Part shown: piece by piece, positions 9,776 to 17,416 of the stretch
Numbering within the stretch: the stretch's first letter is position 1
How the letters are laid out: every line of letters starts with the position of its first letter
Assembly: GCA_010365135.1 (NCBI GenBank)
Contig: JAAFGY010000011.1
Span: 1-43,054, forward strand
Source of the DNA: Flavobacterium sp.
GTDB lineage: Bacteria; Bacteroidota; Bacteroidia; Flavobacteriales; Flavobacteriaceae
DNA length: 43,054 nt
Direction of reading: 5' to 3'
Translations under genes and position numbers: made by a program
Notes under the pieces: generated by a model
Databases searched by the model: none
What the model saw: only the letters and a program-made list of their open reading frames with translations
What the model was told of the DNA's origin: nothing

Positions 9776-11587
9776 ATGTCTAAAATTTCCCTCTATTTTT
9801 TATTGCTTTTCCCTCTTTTTAGTTTTTCCCAAGAACTAATTACCAATGTTCCAAATCGAACTACAATTTCTTTAAACGGAGAATGGAATTATATTGTAGA
9901 TTCATACGAAACCGGTTATTACAGTTTTCATCGTGATGCCTATGACCAACAAAAAGGGGTTCAAAATGCCGCTTATTACAGCAATTATCACGCAAAAAAC
10001 AAACAGGAATTGGTAGAATACGATTTTGATAAATCGCCAACAATGACCATTCCTGGGGACTGGAATTCGCAAAAAGAAAACCTTTTTTATTACGAGGGAA
10101 ATATTTGGTTCAAAAAGTCTTTTGATTATGTTGTAAAAGAAAATATGCGACTTTTTGTCTATTTTGGGGCAATCAACTACAAAGCTGAAGTGTATCTTAA
10201 CGGAAAAAAATTAGGAGTTCACCAAGGTGGTTTTACACCATTTAATTTTGAAGTGTCGTCGATTATCAAAGCAAAAGACAATTTCTTGGTCGTAAAAGTC
10301 GATAACATTCGACGCAAAGAAGCCGTGCCAACACTCAATACAGATTGGTTCAATTATGGCGGAATCACTCGGGATGTTTTGCTGATTGAAGAACCAAAAT
10401 CCTTTGTTCAAGATTATACTATTCAACTCAAAAAAGGCGAAAAAAGCACGATTTCGGGATTTGTAAAAATTAATAACTTCGATAAAAGTACCGAATTTGT
10501 AACTATCAAAATACCAGAATTGAAAATCAATTACAAAGGAAAAATTGATTCGCATGGAAAAGTGGATTTTGAAATCGTCAGCGAAAAAATTCAATATTGG
10601 TCGCCAGAATCGCCCAAATTATATTCGATTTCCGTAGAATATAACAACCAAATACTCAAGGATAATATCGGTTTTAGAACTATCGAAACCCAAAATGCTA
10701 AGATTTTTTTGAACGGAAAAGCAGTTTTTTTAAAAGGAATTTCCATTCATGAGGAAAACGCAAAAGGCGGTAGGGCAAACACCGAAGCTGATGCTGTTCG
10801 ATTATTAACTTGGGCCAAAGATTTGGGTTGTAATTATGTTCGTTTGGCACATTATCCGCACAATGAAAATATGATGCGATTGGCGGACAAAATGGGTTTA
10901 ATGGTTTGGGAGGAAATTCCTGTGTATTGGACCGTTGATTTTACCAGTCCAGAAACCTATAAAAATGCTGAAAATCAATTGGTCGAAATGATTACCCGGG
11001 ACAAAAATAGGTGTTCTACCATTATTTGGTCTTTGGCAAACGAAACGCCAATTTCCGATGCACGGAATACTTTTATCAATAATTTGAATGCCAAGGCAAG
11101 AACTTTGGATAATACTCGATTAATAAGTGCTGCTTTGCTCACCAAAAGTAAAGATTTGAATAGTTATGTTGACGATGCTATTGCCGAAAAGCTTGATATT
11201 GTTGCCTTCAATGAATATTTAGGTTGGTATGGCGGAAATCTCGAAGATGCCGAAAAGATACAATGGACATCAAAATACAATAAACCAGTCGTGGTTTCAG
11301 AGTTTGGTGGTGATGCCAAACAAGGACTTCATGGAGAGAAAAATGAGCGCTGGACCGAAGAATTTCAAGAATATTTATACATTCAAAACCTGAAAATGAT
11401 CGAAAAAATTCCAAATATATCTGGTTTGAGTCCTTGGATTTTAGTGGATTTTCGTTCGCCAAGAAGATTGCTTCCTGGGATTCAGGATGGCTACAATCGT
11501 AAAGGATTGATCTCGAATGACGGAATCAAAAAGAAAGCATTTTTTGTATTTAAAAATTTTTACAAAAAATATGAACCAGCAAAATAA
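9776..11587 (+). CDS. GH2 family glycoside hydrolase, beta-glucuronidase-like
   Basis: A secreted GH2 enzyme (signal peptide 1-19, ending SFSQ) with the usual order: sugar-binding domain (about 25-205), Ig-like domain (about 206-300) and TIM barrel (about 302-600). The acid/base is Glu423 in WSLANETP and the nucleophile is Glu509 in VVVSEFGG. The length of 603 and the tail GYNRKGLIS (572-580) align with E. coli GusA, where an Asn-x-Lys pair recognises the carboxylate of glucuronate; here the pair is Asn574 and Lys576. That favours uronic-acid substrates over plain galactosides. Why such an enzyme sits in a beta-glucan locus is not obvious. It lies 101 bases after GH81 and 32 before the SGNH gene. 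There is no T9SS tail, so it is probably periplasmic. Confidence 0.85.
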   Translation: MSKISLYFLLLFPLFSFSQELITNVPNRTTISLNGEWNYIVDSYETGYYSFHRDAYDQQKGVQNAAYYSNYHAKNKQELVEYDFDKSPTMTIPGDWNSQKENLFYYEGNIWFKKSFDYVVKENMRLFVYFGAINYKAEVYLNGKKLGVHQGGFTPFNFEVSSIIKAKDNFLVVKVDNIRRKEAVPTLNTDWFNYGGITRDVLLIEEPKSFVQDYTIQLKKGEKSTISGFVKINNFDKSTEFVTIKIPELKINYKGKIDSHGKVDFEIVSEKIQYWSPESPKLYSISVEYNNQILKDNIGFRTIETQNAKIFLNGKAVFLKGISIHEENAKGGRANTEADAVRLLTWAKDLGCNYVRLAHYPHNENMMRLADKMGLMVWEEIPVYWTVDFTSPETYKNAENQLVEMITRDKNRCSTIIWSLANETPISDARNTFINNLNAKARTLDNTRLISAALLTKSKDLNSYVDDAIAEKLDIVAFNEYLGWYGGNLEDAEKIQWTSKYNKPVVVSEFGGDAKQGLHGEKNERWTEEFQEYLYIQNLKMIEKIPNISGLSPWILVDFRSPRRLLPGIQDGYNRKGLISNDGIKKKAFFVFKNFYKKYEPAK

Positions 11588-11619
11588 TCGTAAATTTGAT
11601 GTACTAATTCGTCAACCAA

Positions 11620-12291
11620 ATGAAATTTAAAATCCAAATTTTAAAAGCAATTATCTGTATTCAGATGTTGTTTAGTGTAGTCAATGCGTCGGCACAAAAC
11701 TTGCCTTTTTATAATGATATTCAAGCGTTCAAAAAGCAGGACAGCATGGCAATGCCAATGTATTATAAAACACTTTTTATAGGAAGTTCTTCTTTTACAA
11801 AGTGGAAAACCTTGGCAAAAGATTTGCCCGAATATGCGCCACTTAATCGTGCTTTTGGTGGTTCAACTTTGCCAGATCTTATCCGTTATCGGAAAGACAT
11901 TATTGAAAAATATAGGCCAGAAAGAATTGTTATTTACTGCGGTGAAAATGACGTCGCTTCTTCGGATTCTATAACTGGAAGCATTGTGTTGGATAGGTTT
12001 AAAGTGCTTTATAAACATATTAGAGAAAAATTCCCTAAAATAAACGTCTATTATATTTCATTAAAACCATGTCCCTTAAGATGGAAAATGCGTGCAAGAA
12101 TGATGGATGCGAATTCTCAAATTGAGCAATTTTGTATAAAACAAAAACGCACTTATTTCATAAGTATTTGGGATCAAATGCTCCTAAATTCCAAGCCAAA
12201 TCCCTCTTTATTTATTGATGATAGTCTGCATATGAATTCTAAAGGATATGCTATTTGGATGAAAGAAATTCGCAAGAAAATAAAAAAATAG
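11620..12291 (+). CDS. Secreted SGNH/GDSL-type hydrolase (probable carbohydrate esterase)
   Basis: A serine hydrolase of the SGNH fold. A signal peptide ends near residue 26 (NASAQ). The four blocks are visible: GSSS with the likely nucleophile Ser57, the oxyanion Gly80 in AFGGSTL, Asn110 in YCGENDV, and the Asp201-x-x-His204 pair in IDDSLHMNSKGY. The domain fills the protein, which is normal in size at 223 residues. Relatives next to glycoside hydrolases often remove acyl groups from polysaccharides, and this gene ends the GH operon, so esterase action on decorated glucan fragments is plausible but not shown. A lipase or peptidoglycan-related role cannot be excluded. Confidence 0.8.
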   Translation: MKFKIQILKAIICIQMLFSVVNASAQNLPFYNDIQAFKKQDSMAMPMYYKTLFIGSSSFTKWKTLAKDLPEYAPLNRAFGGSTLPDLIRYRKDIIEKYRPERIVIYCGENDVASSDSITGSIVLDRFKVLYKHIREKFPKINVYYISLKPCPLRWKMRARMMDANSQIEQFCIKQKRTYFISIWDQMLLNSKPNPSLFIDDSLHMNSKGYAIWMKEIRKKIKK

Positions 12292-12316
12292 TTAGCTACT
12301 CCGTTCATTTTTGTCA

Positions 12317-12349
12317 TAAAAAAAACTCCATTATTTCTAATGAAGTTTT
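12317..12349 (-). terminator. Rho-independent terminator of the tRNA-Val transcript
   Basis: A 12-base stem with one mismatch (12322-12333 with 12338-12349, loop of 4) lies just after the 3' end of the tRNA. On the - strand it is followed by a run of eight T (12318-12325 read in reverse). It may also stop readthrough from the SGNH gene on the other strand, where the T run is shorter. Confidence 0.65.
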
Positions 12350-12352
12350 CTG

Positions 12353-12427
12353 TGGGCGATGAGGGGTTCGAACCCCCGACCCCCTCGGTGTAAACGAGGT
12401 GCTCTGAACCAGCTGAGCTAATCGCCC
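12353..12427 (-). tRNA. tRNA-Val (anticodon TAC)
   Basis: Read on the - strand, this folds as a full cloverleaf: acceptor GGGCGAT paired with ATCGCCC, a D arm with TAGCTCAGCTGG, an anticodon stem CCTCG/CGAGG around the loop TTTACAC (anticodon TAC, decoding GUA valine codons), a short variable loop and the T arm GGGGGTTCGAACCCC. The discriminator is A and the CCA end is not encoded. It has its own promoter at 12505-12535 and a terminator at 12317-12349. Confidence 0.95.
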
Positions 12428-12471
12428 CAATAAATTTTAATTTTCTAATCCTCGACAACTTTGGATTAAAT

Positions 12472-12493
12472 GGGCAACTGAGCTAATTGCCCT
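12472..12493 (-). pseudogene. 5' remnant of a second tRNA in the tRNA-Val leader
   Basis: On the - strand this reads GGGCAATTAGCTCAGTTG, which matches the first 18 bases of the tRNA-Val beside it except at two positions. The match ends there: no anticodon arm or T arm follows. It sits between the promoter and the intact tRNA, so it would be transcribed as part of the leader. It is most simply a tandem tRNA duplicate that lost its body. It can also pair with itself (GGGCAA/TTGCCC). Confidence 0.6.
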
Positions 12494-12504
12494 AATTGTG
12501 AGTG

Positions 12505-12535
12505 CAAATATAGGTTGGTTTTTTACTTATGCAAA
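12505..12535 (-). promoter_or_regulatory. Promoter for tRNA-Val
   Basis: On the - strand TTTG (12535-12532) is followed after 19 bases by TATATTTG (12512-12505), an exact fit to the Bacteroidota consensus TTTG-N19-TAnnTTTG. Transcription would start near 12499, just ahead of the tRNA remnant. Confidence 0.75.
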
Positions 12536-12619
12536 ACATTTTCATGAAAATTTCAATAATCTTTTTTAGTAAATCTGTATTTCATTGGAATTTAATTTAT
12601 TATGGTTTCAATAAATGTC

Positions 12620-12658
12620 CAATAGACTCCGTGAATAAAGCTCCGGCGGAGTCTATTG
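12620..12658. repeat. 12-bp perfect inverted repeat, possible terminator
   Basis: CAATAGACTCCG (12620-12631) and CGGAGTCTATTG (12647-12658) are perfect inverted copies around a 15-base loop. The hairpin lies just past the stop codon of the - strand gene at 12674-13474 and could end its transcript, but no T run follows, so it is not a classical Rho-independent terminator. Confidence 0.5.
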
Positions 12659-12673
12659 AATAAATTAGGGTGC

Positions 12674-13474
12674 CTATTTGGACATGGTGGGCTCGTTACG
12701 ATAAATATAATCCCCATGAAGACCCGTAAATGCTTTGTTCATTTCGTCTAAAAACGCTTTTCTGTCACTTTCTTTAGGCCAGGTCGCTTTTGCTAATTCG
12801 TCATCTTTATCAAATGCTTTTTCTATATCGCTAAAGGAATCGAATAAAAAAGCTTCTAGAAATTCTCGGCTATCGGAACCCCAAGAATGGCGATGAGGAT
12901 AATAAGCTTTGATGTAAGGATTTTTAAATGTGACTTTTTCATTAAATTCTTTCATTCCTTTTCCTTGACCATTCATCGATAATTGAGACTTACGAACGTA
13001 GACAATCATAGGCTCTTTTGAATCGGTTTTCAATTGTTTCTCGCCAACGGAGGGAACAGAGTTGTAAATTTCATCAGAGTGCATCGTTGTGTAAAAGCTT
13101 CCTTGTTTATCAAAAAATGCTTTGCGAGCTTTTTCGTCGGGCCAAGCTTTTTTGACTAATTCATTCGAAATCTCTTCCGATTTCTCAATATCTTCCCAAG
13201 TTTTAAAAACGGATACTAATAATACTTCGCTACTATTGGCTGTAAAATAGTGGTTTAAAATTTCGGACCCTATTATTAAATCGTTTTTACTAGTAACTTT
13301 GTCGTAAAATTCCTGTTCGGTTTTTTGCCAATCCTTTCTGTCAGCATCTAAATTTCGATGCATCGTCGTAACTGTAATATATACAGGTTTTGGAGCTTCT
13401 TGAGCGTGGACACCCAGACTCAACAGAAATGTAAATAGTAACATTCCCAACACTAAAAATTTCTTTGCTGTCAT
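12674..13474 (-). CDS. Secreted protein of unknown function with two related modules
   Basis: I do not recognise the family. A signal peptide (about 1-24, ending GVHAQ) suggests a periplasmic or outer-surface protein. The mature part holds two related halves, about 28-141 and 153-262. Both start with a beta-strand (VYITVTTMHR, MIVYVRKSQL), contain an aromatic hydrophobic strand and a W/F-x-D-I-E-K helix (TWEDIEKS, SFSDIEKA), and end with a helix of the form WPxExxRKAFxD followed by T-x-x-H-x-D-x-I-Y. The size of each half and the strand-helix pattern recall dimeric alpha/beta-barrel (ferredoxin-like) folds, so the protein may be an internal fusion of a dimer. No catalytic motif is evident. 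It stands alone, with a small palindrome upstream at 13509-13526. Confidence 0.7.
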   Translation of the reverse strand: MTAKKFLVLGMLLFTFLLSLGVHAQEAPKPVYITVTTMHRNLDADRKDWQKTEQEFYDKVTSKNDLIIGSEILNHYFTANSSEVLLVSVFKTWEDIEKSEEISNELVKKAWPDEKARKAFFDKQGSFYTTMHSDEIYNSVPSVGEKQLKTDSKEPMIVYVRKSQLSMNGQGKGMKEFNEKVTFKNPYIKAYYPHRHSWGSDSREFLEAFLFDSFSDIEKAFDKDDELAKATWPKESDRKAFLDEMNKAFTGLHGDYIYRNEPTMSK

Positions 13475-13508
13475 AATAATTTGTCTTTAAAGGGTTAATT
13501 AATAAGAA

Positions 13509-13526
13509 ATTAGACTTAAATCTAAT
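13509..13526. promoter_or_regulatory. Short palindrome upstream of the two-module secreted protein gene
   Basis: ATTAGA and TCTAAT form a 6-base dyad around CTTAAA, about 35 bases before the start codon of the - strand gene at 13474. The size and spacing suit a dimeric regulator, but A/T-rich palindromes of this length can occur by chance. Confidence 0.25.
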
Positions 13527-13589
13527 AAATTTTTAACTACCAATTTATAATAAATTACTTTTAATTTTAACAAGAATTATGATAATAAC

Positions 13590-14825
13590 TTAAATCCCTT
13601 TGTTTAAAGGCAATTCCGCTACTACAAAAGTGCTTCCGCCAATAAAAATGAAATCATTTTTTGTAGAATTATTCTTAGACTGAATGTAAGCGTCTGATAC
13701 AGAGTGGTATATGGTGCCGGAGAGATGGTGTTTTTGTGCTTCTTCTTGTAAAATAGTTGCTTTTAAGCCACGGGGAATATTTGGTTTGCAAAAATAATAC
13801 TTGGCATTTTTTGGAAAAAGAGGCAAAATTTCGTTTAAATCTTTATCATTTACCACTCCCAAAACGATATGTAAAGTATCGTATTTTTCTTTTTGGATTT
13901 GCTGCATCACAATTTCTAAACCATTCTTATTATGGGCTGTATCACAAATAATTTTGGGAAATTCTCCTAATTGTTGCCATCTTCCTTGCAGTCCGGTATT
14001 TTTCATGACACTCAACAATCCTGATTTGATATCTGTTTCATAAATAGTAAATTCTTTCTGGGAGTTTAATATTGATATCGTTTGAATCACTGTTTTCTTG
14101 TTGTGCACTTGATAATCACCAATTAAATCTGAGGCATAATTAACTGAAACTAAATCGGAAGCAAAATAGATTTCGGAATGATTTTCTTTGGCTTTTGCCA
14201 AAAAAACAGGTTTTGTTTCTGGAGTATATTCTCCAATGACCACTGGAATTCCCGGTTTGATGATTCCTGCTTTTTCAAAAGCAATGGCTTCGAGTGTGTT
14301 GCCAAGAAATTGAGTATGATCGAATGCAATATTTGTAATTACGGATACCAGTGGGGTAATAATATTGGTGGCATCTAATCTTCCGCCCATCCCGACTTCA
14401 ATAATAGCAATATCTATTTTTTCTTTGGCAAAATACTCAAAAGCCAATCCCACTGTCATTTCAAAGAAACTCATATCATGGGCTTCAAAAAATGATTTGT
14501 TTTCATTGATAAATTCAGACACGAAATCTTCTGGAATTTCTACACCGTTTATTTTGATGCGTTCCCGATAATCTTTTAAATGTGGCGAAGTATATAATCC
14601 TACTTTATACCCTGCTTCCTCAAGGATTGATGCCAACATATGCGAAGTGGAACCCTTGCCATTGGTTCCCGCAACGTGAATACATTTGAGATTTTGCTGT
14701 GGATTATTAAGATGATTTGCTAGCAGGTGAACATTGGTTAAATCTTTTTTATAAGCCGAAGCTCCCTGAAGTTGGTACATCGGGAGTTGATTAAACATCC
14801 AGTTTATAGTTTCTTGATAGTTCAT
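13590..14825 (-). CDS. folC: Folylpolyglutamate synthase / dihydrofolate synthase
   Basis: A cytoplasmic Mur-ligase family enzyme that adds glutamate to folates with ATP. The P-loop is GTNGKGST at 53-60, the folate-site region GMGGRLDATNII follows, and the C-terminal domain carries the CDTAHNKNG stretch of FolC. At 411 residues it is a normal length. Whether it also has dihydrofolate synthase activity cannot be read from the sequence. It is divergent from exbB with a gap of 124 bases, and the secreted protein gene lies downstream on the same strand after 115 bases. Confidence 0.93.
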   Translation of the reverse strand: MNYQETINWMFNQLPMYQLQGASAYKKDLTNVHLLANHLNNPQQNLKCIHVAGTNGKGSTSHMLASILEEAGYKVGLYTSPHLKDYRERIKINGVEIPEDFVSEFINENKSFFEAHDMSFFEMTVGLAFEYFAKEKIDIAIIEVGMGGRLDATNIITPLVSVITNIAFDHTQFLGNTLEAIAFEKAGIIKPGIPVVIGEYTPETKPVFLAKAKENHSEIYFASDLVSVNYASDLIGDYQVHNKKTVIQTISILNSQKEFTIYETDIKSGLLSVMKNTGLQGRWQQLGEFPKIICDTAHNKNGLEIVMQQIQKEKYDTLHIVLGVVNDKDLNEILPLFPKNAKYYFCKPNIPRGLKATILQEEAQKHHLSGTIYHSVSDAYIQSKNNSTKNDFIFIGGSTFVVAELPLNKGI

Positions 14826-14949
14826 TTTCTTATAAAAATAAAGGGCTTTTAAAATATTTTTCGATTTTTTTAGTTTAATAGTACGTCGACAAGTATCTTT
14901 AGTGCAAATTTCAAATAATTTTTAGAAATAATGAGTAAAATAATAATAT

Positions 14950-15645
14950 ATGTTTAGTTTAATACAATTACAAGCCGATACCATCGCAAATGCCGCCTCA
15001 AACGTGGTTATAGAAAAAATTGCTCCAGGAAATGAAATATCAGTTTTAGAGTTTATTTTAAAAGGAGGTTTTTTCTTAATTCCAATTTCAATATTGTTAT
15101 TTTATACTTTTTATTTGATTATAGAGCGCTATTTGTACATTCATAAAGCCTCAAAAATAGATCCACTTATGATGAGAGATGTGAGAGATAATCTCAATTC
15201 TGGTAAGCTGGATCGGGCTTTGTCAATTGTAGAAAGAAATAATACTTCATCTGGAAATGTTATAAAGGAAGGAATTCTCCTGATTGGCCGACCTATTGCT
15301 GAAATTGAGTCGAATATGGATCGCGCTGCCGACATTGAAATTGGCGAAATGGAAAAGCATTTGGGACAATTGGGCCTCGTTGCTGGAATTGCACCAACAT
15401 TTGGTTTTATTGGAACTATTTCGGGAGTTATTAAAATATTTTACAGCATTTCAGTAACCGAGAACATCAGCATTGGTAATATTTCTGGAGGTTTATACGA
15501 AAAAATGATTAGTAGTGGTGCAGGATTATTGGTGGGGATTATTGCCTATAGTGGCTATCACTTACTGAACGGAAAGGTGGATAATTTTGCATTAAAAATT
15601 CAAAAACAGATATTGGAATTTGTCAATATTATTCAAAAATCTTAA
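14950..15645 (+). CDS. exbB: MotA/TolQ/ExbB proton channel family protein
   Basis: An inner-membrane subunit of the proton-driven motor that energises TonB. There are three membrane segments: about 38-60 (GGFFLIPISILLFYTFYLII), about 135-158 (LGLVAGIAPTFGFIGTISGV) and about 178-200 (GAGLLVGIIAYSGYHLL). The second and third carry the small-residue and threonine pattern of the ExbB channel. At 231 residues it is typical of flavobacterial ExbB. It precedes exbD by only 3 bases, indicating translational coupling, and the TonB gene lies on the opposite strand beyond exbD. Confidence 0.88.
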   Translation: MFSLIQLQADTIANAASNVVIEKIAPGNEISVLEFILKGGFFLIPISILLFYTFYLIIERYLYIHKASKIDPLMMRDVRDNLNSGKLDRALSIVERNNTSSGNVIKEGILLIGRPIAEIESNMDRAADIEIGEMEKHLGQLGLVAGIAPTFGFIGTISGVIKIFYSISVTENISIGNISGGLYEKMISSGAGLLVGIIAYSGYHLLNGKVDNFALKIQKQILEFVNIIQKS

Positions 15646-15648
15646 GCA

Positions 15649-16044
15649 ATGTCAATAAAACGTAAAAGAAGATTCCACGCCGAAGTCGCTACGTCTTCAC
15701 TGAGTGATATTATGTTTTTCTTGTTGTTATTTTTCTTGATTATTTCCACTTTGGCGAATCCAAATGTGATTAAAATGACTTTGCCAAAAGCCAAATCCAA
15801 TGAGAAAACCAACAAACAATTCATCAGTTTGTCTGTTACCGAAGACAAAAAATTCTATATTGACAAACAGCCCGTTTCTTTTGAAGAATTAGAAACCACT
15901 TTGATGTCAAAAATGAACACCGAGAAAGATCAAACCGTTATAGTTCGAATTCCATTCAATCTTCAAGTTCAGGATTTAGTAGATGTTTTGCAAATTGGTG
16001 TTAGAAATAATTTAAAGTTTGTGATTGCTACGAGTCCCAAATAA
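15649..16044 (+). CDS. exbD: ExbD/TolR biopolymer transport protein
   Basis: Partner of ExbB in the TonB motor. A short basic N-terminus (KRKRRF) is followed by one membrane segment (about 19-36) that begins with Ser-Asp: Asp20 in SLSDIMFF is the conserved protonatable residue of ExbD/TolR. The rest is the periplasmic domain with the STLANPNVIKMTLPKA stretch and a C-terminal DLVDVLQIG helix. The length of 131 is normal. It ends at a hairpin shared with the convergent tonB. Confidence 0.9.
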   Translation: MSIKRKRRFHAEVATSSLSDIMFFLLLFFLIISTLANPNVIKMTLPKAKSNEKTNKQFISLSVTEDKKFYIDKQPVSFEELETTLMSKMNTEKDQTVIVRIPFNLQVQDLVDVLQIGVRNNLKFVIATSPK

Positions 16045-16072
16045 TTTCTCAAATCAAAATAACGCAAAATGG

Positions 16073-16098
16073 AAATGCCTCAATTCGAGGCATTTTTT
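16073..16098. terminator. Bidirectional terminator between exbD and tonB
   Basis: AAATGCCTC (16073-16081) and GAGGCATTT (16087-16095) form a perfect 9-bp stem with a 5-base loop. A run of seven T follows on the + strand; the - strand has a weaker A/T tail. It separates the convergent exbBD and tonB transcripts. Confidence 0.85.
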
Positions 16099-16107
16099 TA
16101 TATTCTT

Positions 16108-16143
16108 ATCTGTGTAAATCTGTTTAATCCGTTCAATCTGTGG
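16108..16143. repeat. Degenerate repeated-word array (TCTGTGTAAATCTGTTTAAT type)
   Basis: The stretch repeats a word of about 9-11 bases built on AATCTGT/TCTGTG: TCTGTGTAAATCTGTTTAAT followed by CCGTTCAATCTGTGGCC. It lies in the exbD-tonB gap right after the terminator. No function is visible. Confidence 0.5.
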
Positions 16144-16153
16144 CCAAAATTTT

Positions 16154-17044
16154 TTAATTCAAATTGAAATTATAAACAATTTTCCCCACTTGTTTTTCCG
16201 GCGCATCGGTACTAGCGTCCCATCGCGTATTCATTGCAGCAATTCTGGCTTGATCTAGTAAGCATCTTGCTGTATTCGTAGTTCCTTTTACACCAGCAAT
16301 CACATCTATGGTTTTCCCATTTCTATCTACAGAAACTTCTACAACCACTTTTCCAGATTCATTACAGGTGTATTTTGGAGCAGGTTTAGAAATCGCTTTT
16401 CTATTTCCTAACGAATAACCCGTTCCACCACCTGAAGCGCTGCCATTTCCTGCGCCGTAACCGCTTCCATTACCAATTCCGTTTCCAGTTCCATTGCCTC
16501 CGCCGGTTCCACCTCCAGAACCTCCCGTTCCATAATAGCCGTTGGAACTTAAACTCCCGTTGGCTTTTCCTTTGTTTCCTGCGGTTTTGTCGTCGCCATC
16601 GCCACCTTTATTGGAACCTTTCATAATGCTGGACAAAGCATCATTTGTATTGTTAGAAACCTTGGGTTTTACCACAACGGGTTTTGGTTCTTCTTTTAAA
16701 ACGGGTGTTGGTTTTAACGGTTTTACTTTCTGCGGAATCACCGCAGTTTCTTCAGTTGAATTTTCCTGGGTTAAAATGGCTTCTTCAGGTGTAACTTTTG
16801 TTGGTGCCTGTTTGCTCTGATTTTTTACATTCAAAACCTCACTTTTGTAATTGGCTCCTGAGCCTACATCGCTGTCGCCAAAATTTACGGTAACTCCGCC
16901 ACCGCCGCCACCAGCACCAATTAATTCTTCTAAATTTGAGGGTGGCCAAAAGCGGATGAAGAATAAAATCACCAACATTGTTCCATATAAAAGAACAGAT
17001 ATTGCTATTGATTTTTTTTGGTCAGTTGAAATGGTGGAACTCAT
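16154..17044 (-). CDS. tonB: TonB-like energy transducer
   Basis: Links the ExbB/ExbD motor to outer-membrane receptors. One membrane segment lies at 13-31, followed by a Gly run (GAGGGGGG, 43-50) and a Pro/Lys-rich linker with KPLKPTPVLKEEPKP at 107-121, typical of the TonB periplasmic span. A Gly/Asn/Ser-rich low-complexity stretch covers about 171-213. The C-terminal domain (about 221-296) has the KVVVEVSVDRNGK strand and ends IVYNFNLN, as in flavobacterial TonB-family proteins. It is convergent with exbD, so the three motor genes are adjacent but in two transcripts. The Gly-rich insert is unusually long and could be flexible or cell-wall-spanning. Confidence 0.85.
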   Translation of the reverse strand: MSSTISTDQKKSIAISVLLYGTMLVILFFIRFWPPSNLEELIGAGGGGGGVTVNFGDSDVGSGANYKSEVLNVKNQSKQAPTKVTPEEAILTQENSTEETAVIPQKVKPLKPTPVLKEEPKPVVVKPKVSNNTNDALSSIMKGSNKGGDGDDKTAGNKGKANGSLSSNGYYGTGGSGGGTGGGNGTGNGIGNGSGYGAGNGSASGGGTGYSLGNRKAISKPAPKYTCNESGKVVVEVSVDRNGKTIDVIAGVKGTTNTARCLLDQARIAAMNTRWDASTDAPEKQVGKIVYNFNLN

Positions 17045-17416
17045 TTAAATGTAAAATTTAGAATACTTTAGTAAAACGTTGAAAAGTACTAAAAATTATT
17101 AGAACTAGGAAACAATAGATTTTGGAATTTAAAAATAATGTCCGAACTACGATTCTTTTTTGAATATCTTACGCTGGTCAAAACGCTGACTTTCCTTCTA
17201 GTTTCAAAATTCCAAGCACAGGCGAAAGTATGCAATCTCGAATTCAAACAGGAGCGAAATCGACTCTTTCACTTGAGCTTCCTGACTTTTGTCCGATAAC
17301 GTTGTAGTTATCGATTTCATCCGTCAAATTTACAAATCAAAAGTGAAAATTTCATTATAAAAAAGTATCTTTGGGTGTATTTTTATAACAAAAAACAATA
17401 TTTATTTTATATAATT
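17045..17416. other. Gene-free gap; candidate structured RNA on the - strand
   Basis: No credible gene is present in these 372 bases. On the - strand a TAAATTTG -7 element (17332-17325) precedes a perfect hairpin CGATAAC-loop-GTTATCG (17294-17313), then about 200 bases that are richer in G and C than other gaps here and broken by stops in all frames. A short 5' piece (AACTAC) can pair with a 3' piece (GTAGTT, near 17146). This could be a small RNA, a long tonB leader or a decayed gene. The pairing evidence is thin. Confidence 0.3.
17366..17373 (+). promoter_or_regulatory. -7 promoter element of the acyl-CoA dehydrogenase gene
   Basis: TATCTTTG matches TAnnTTTG and lies 43 bases before the chosen start codon. 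No TTTG is found at the right distance upstream, so only the -7 half is supported. Confidence 0.45.

Noticed and set aside
12174..12458. Open frame of 94 codons on the - strand across the tRNA-Val gene
   Set aside because: Its reading is a translation of the tRNA and the SGNH gene's antisense; it has no start context and no family likeness.
12620..12658. End of an insertion sequence or MITE
   Set aside because: Only one inverted repeat was found, with no target duplication or second end, so a hairpin at a gene end is the simpler reading.
16542..16820. + strand open frame opposite tonB
   Set aside because: It arises from the low-complexity Gly/Asn codons of tonB read backwards.
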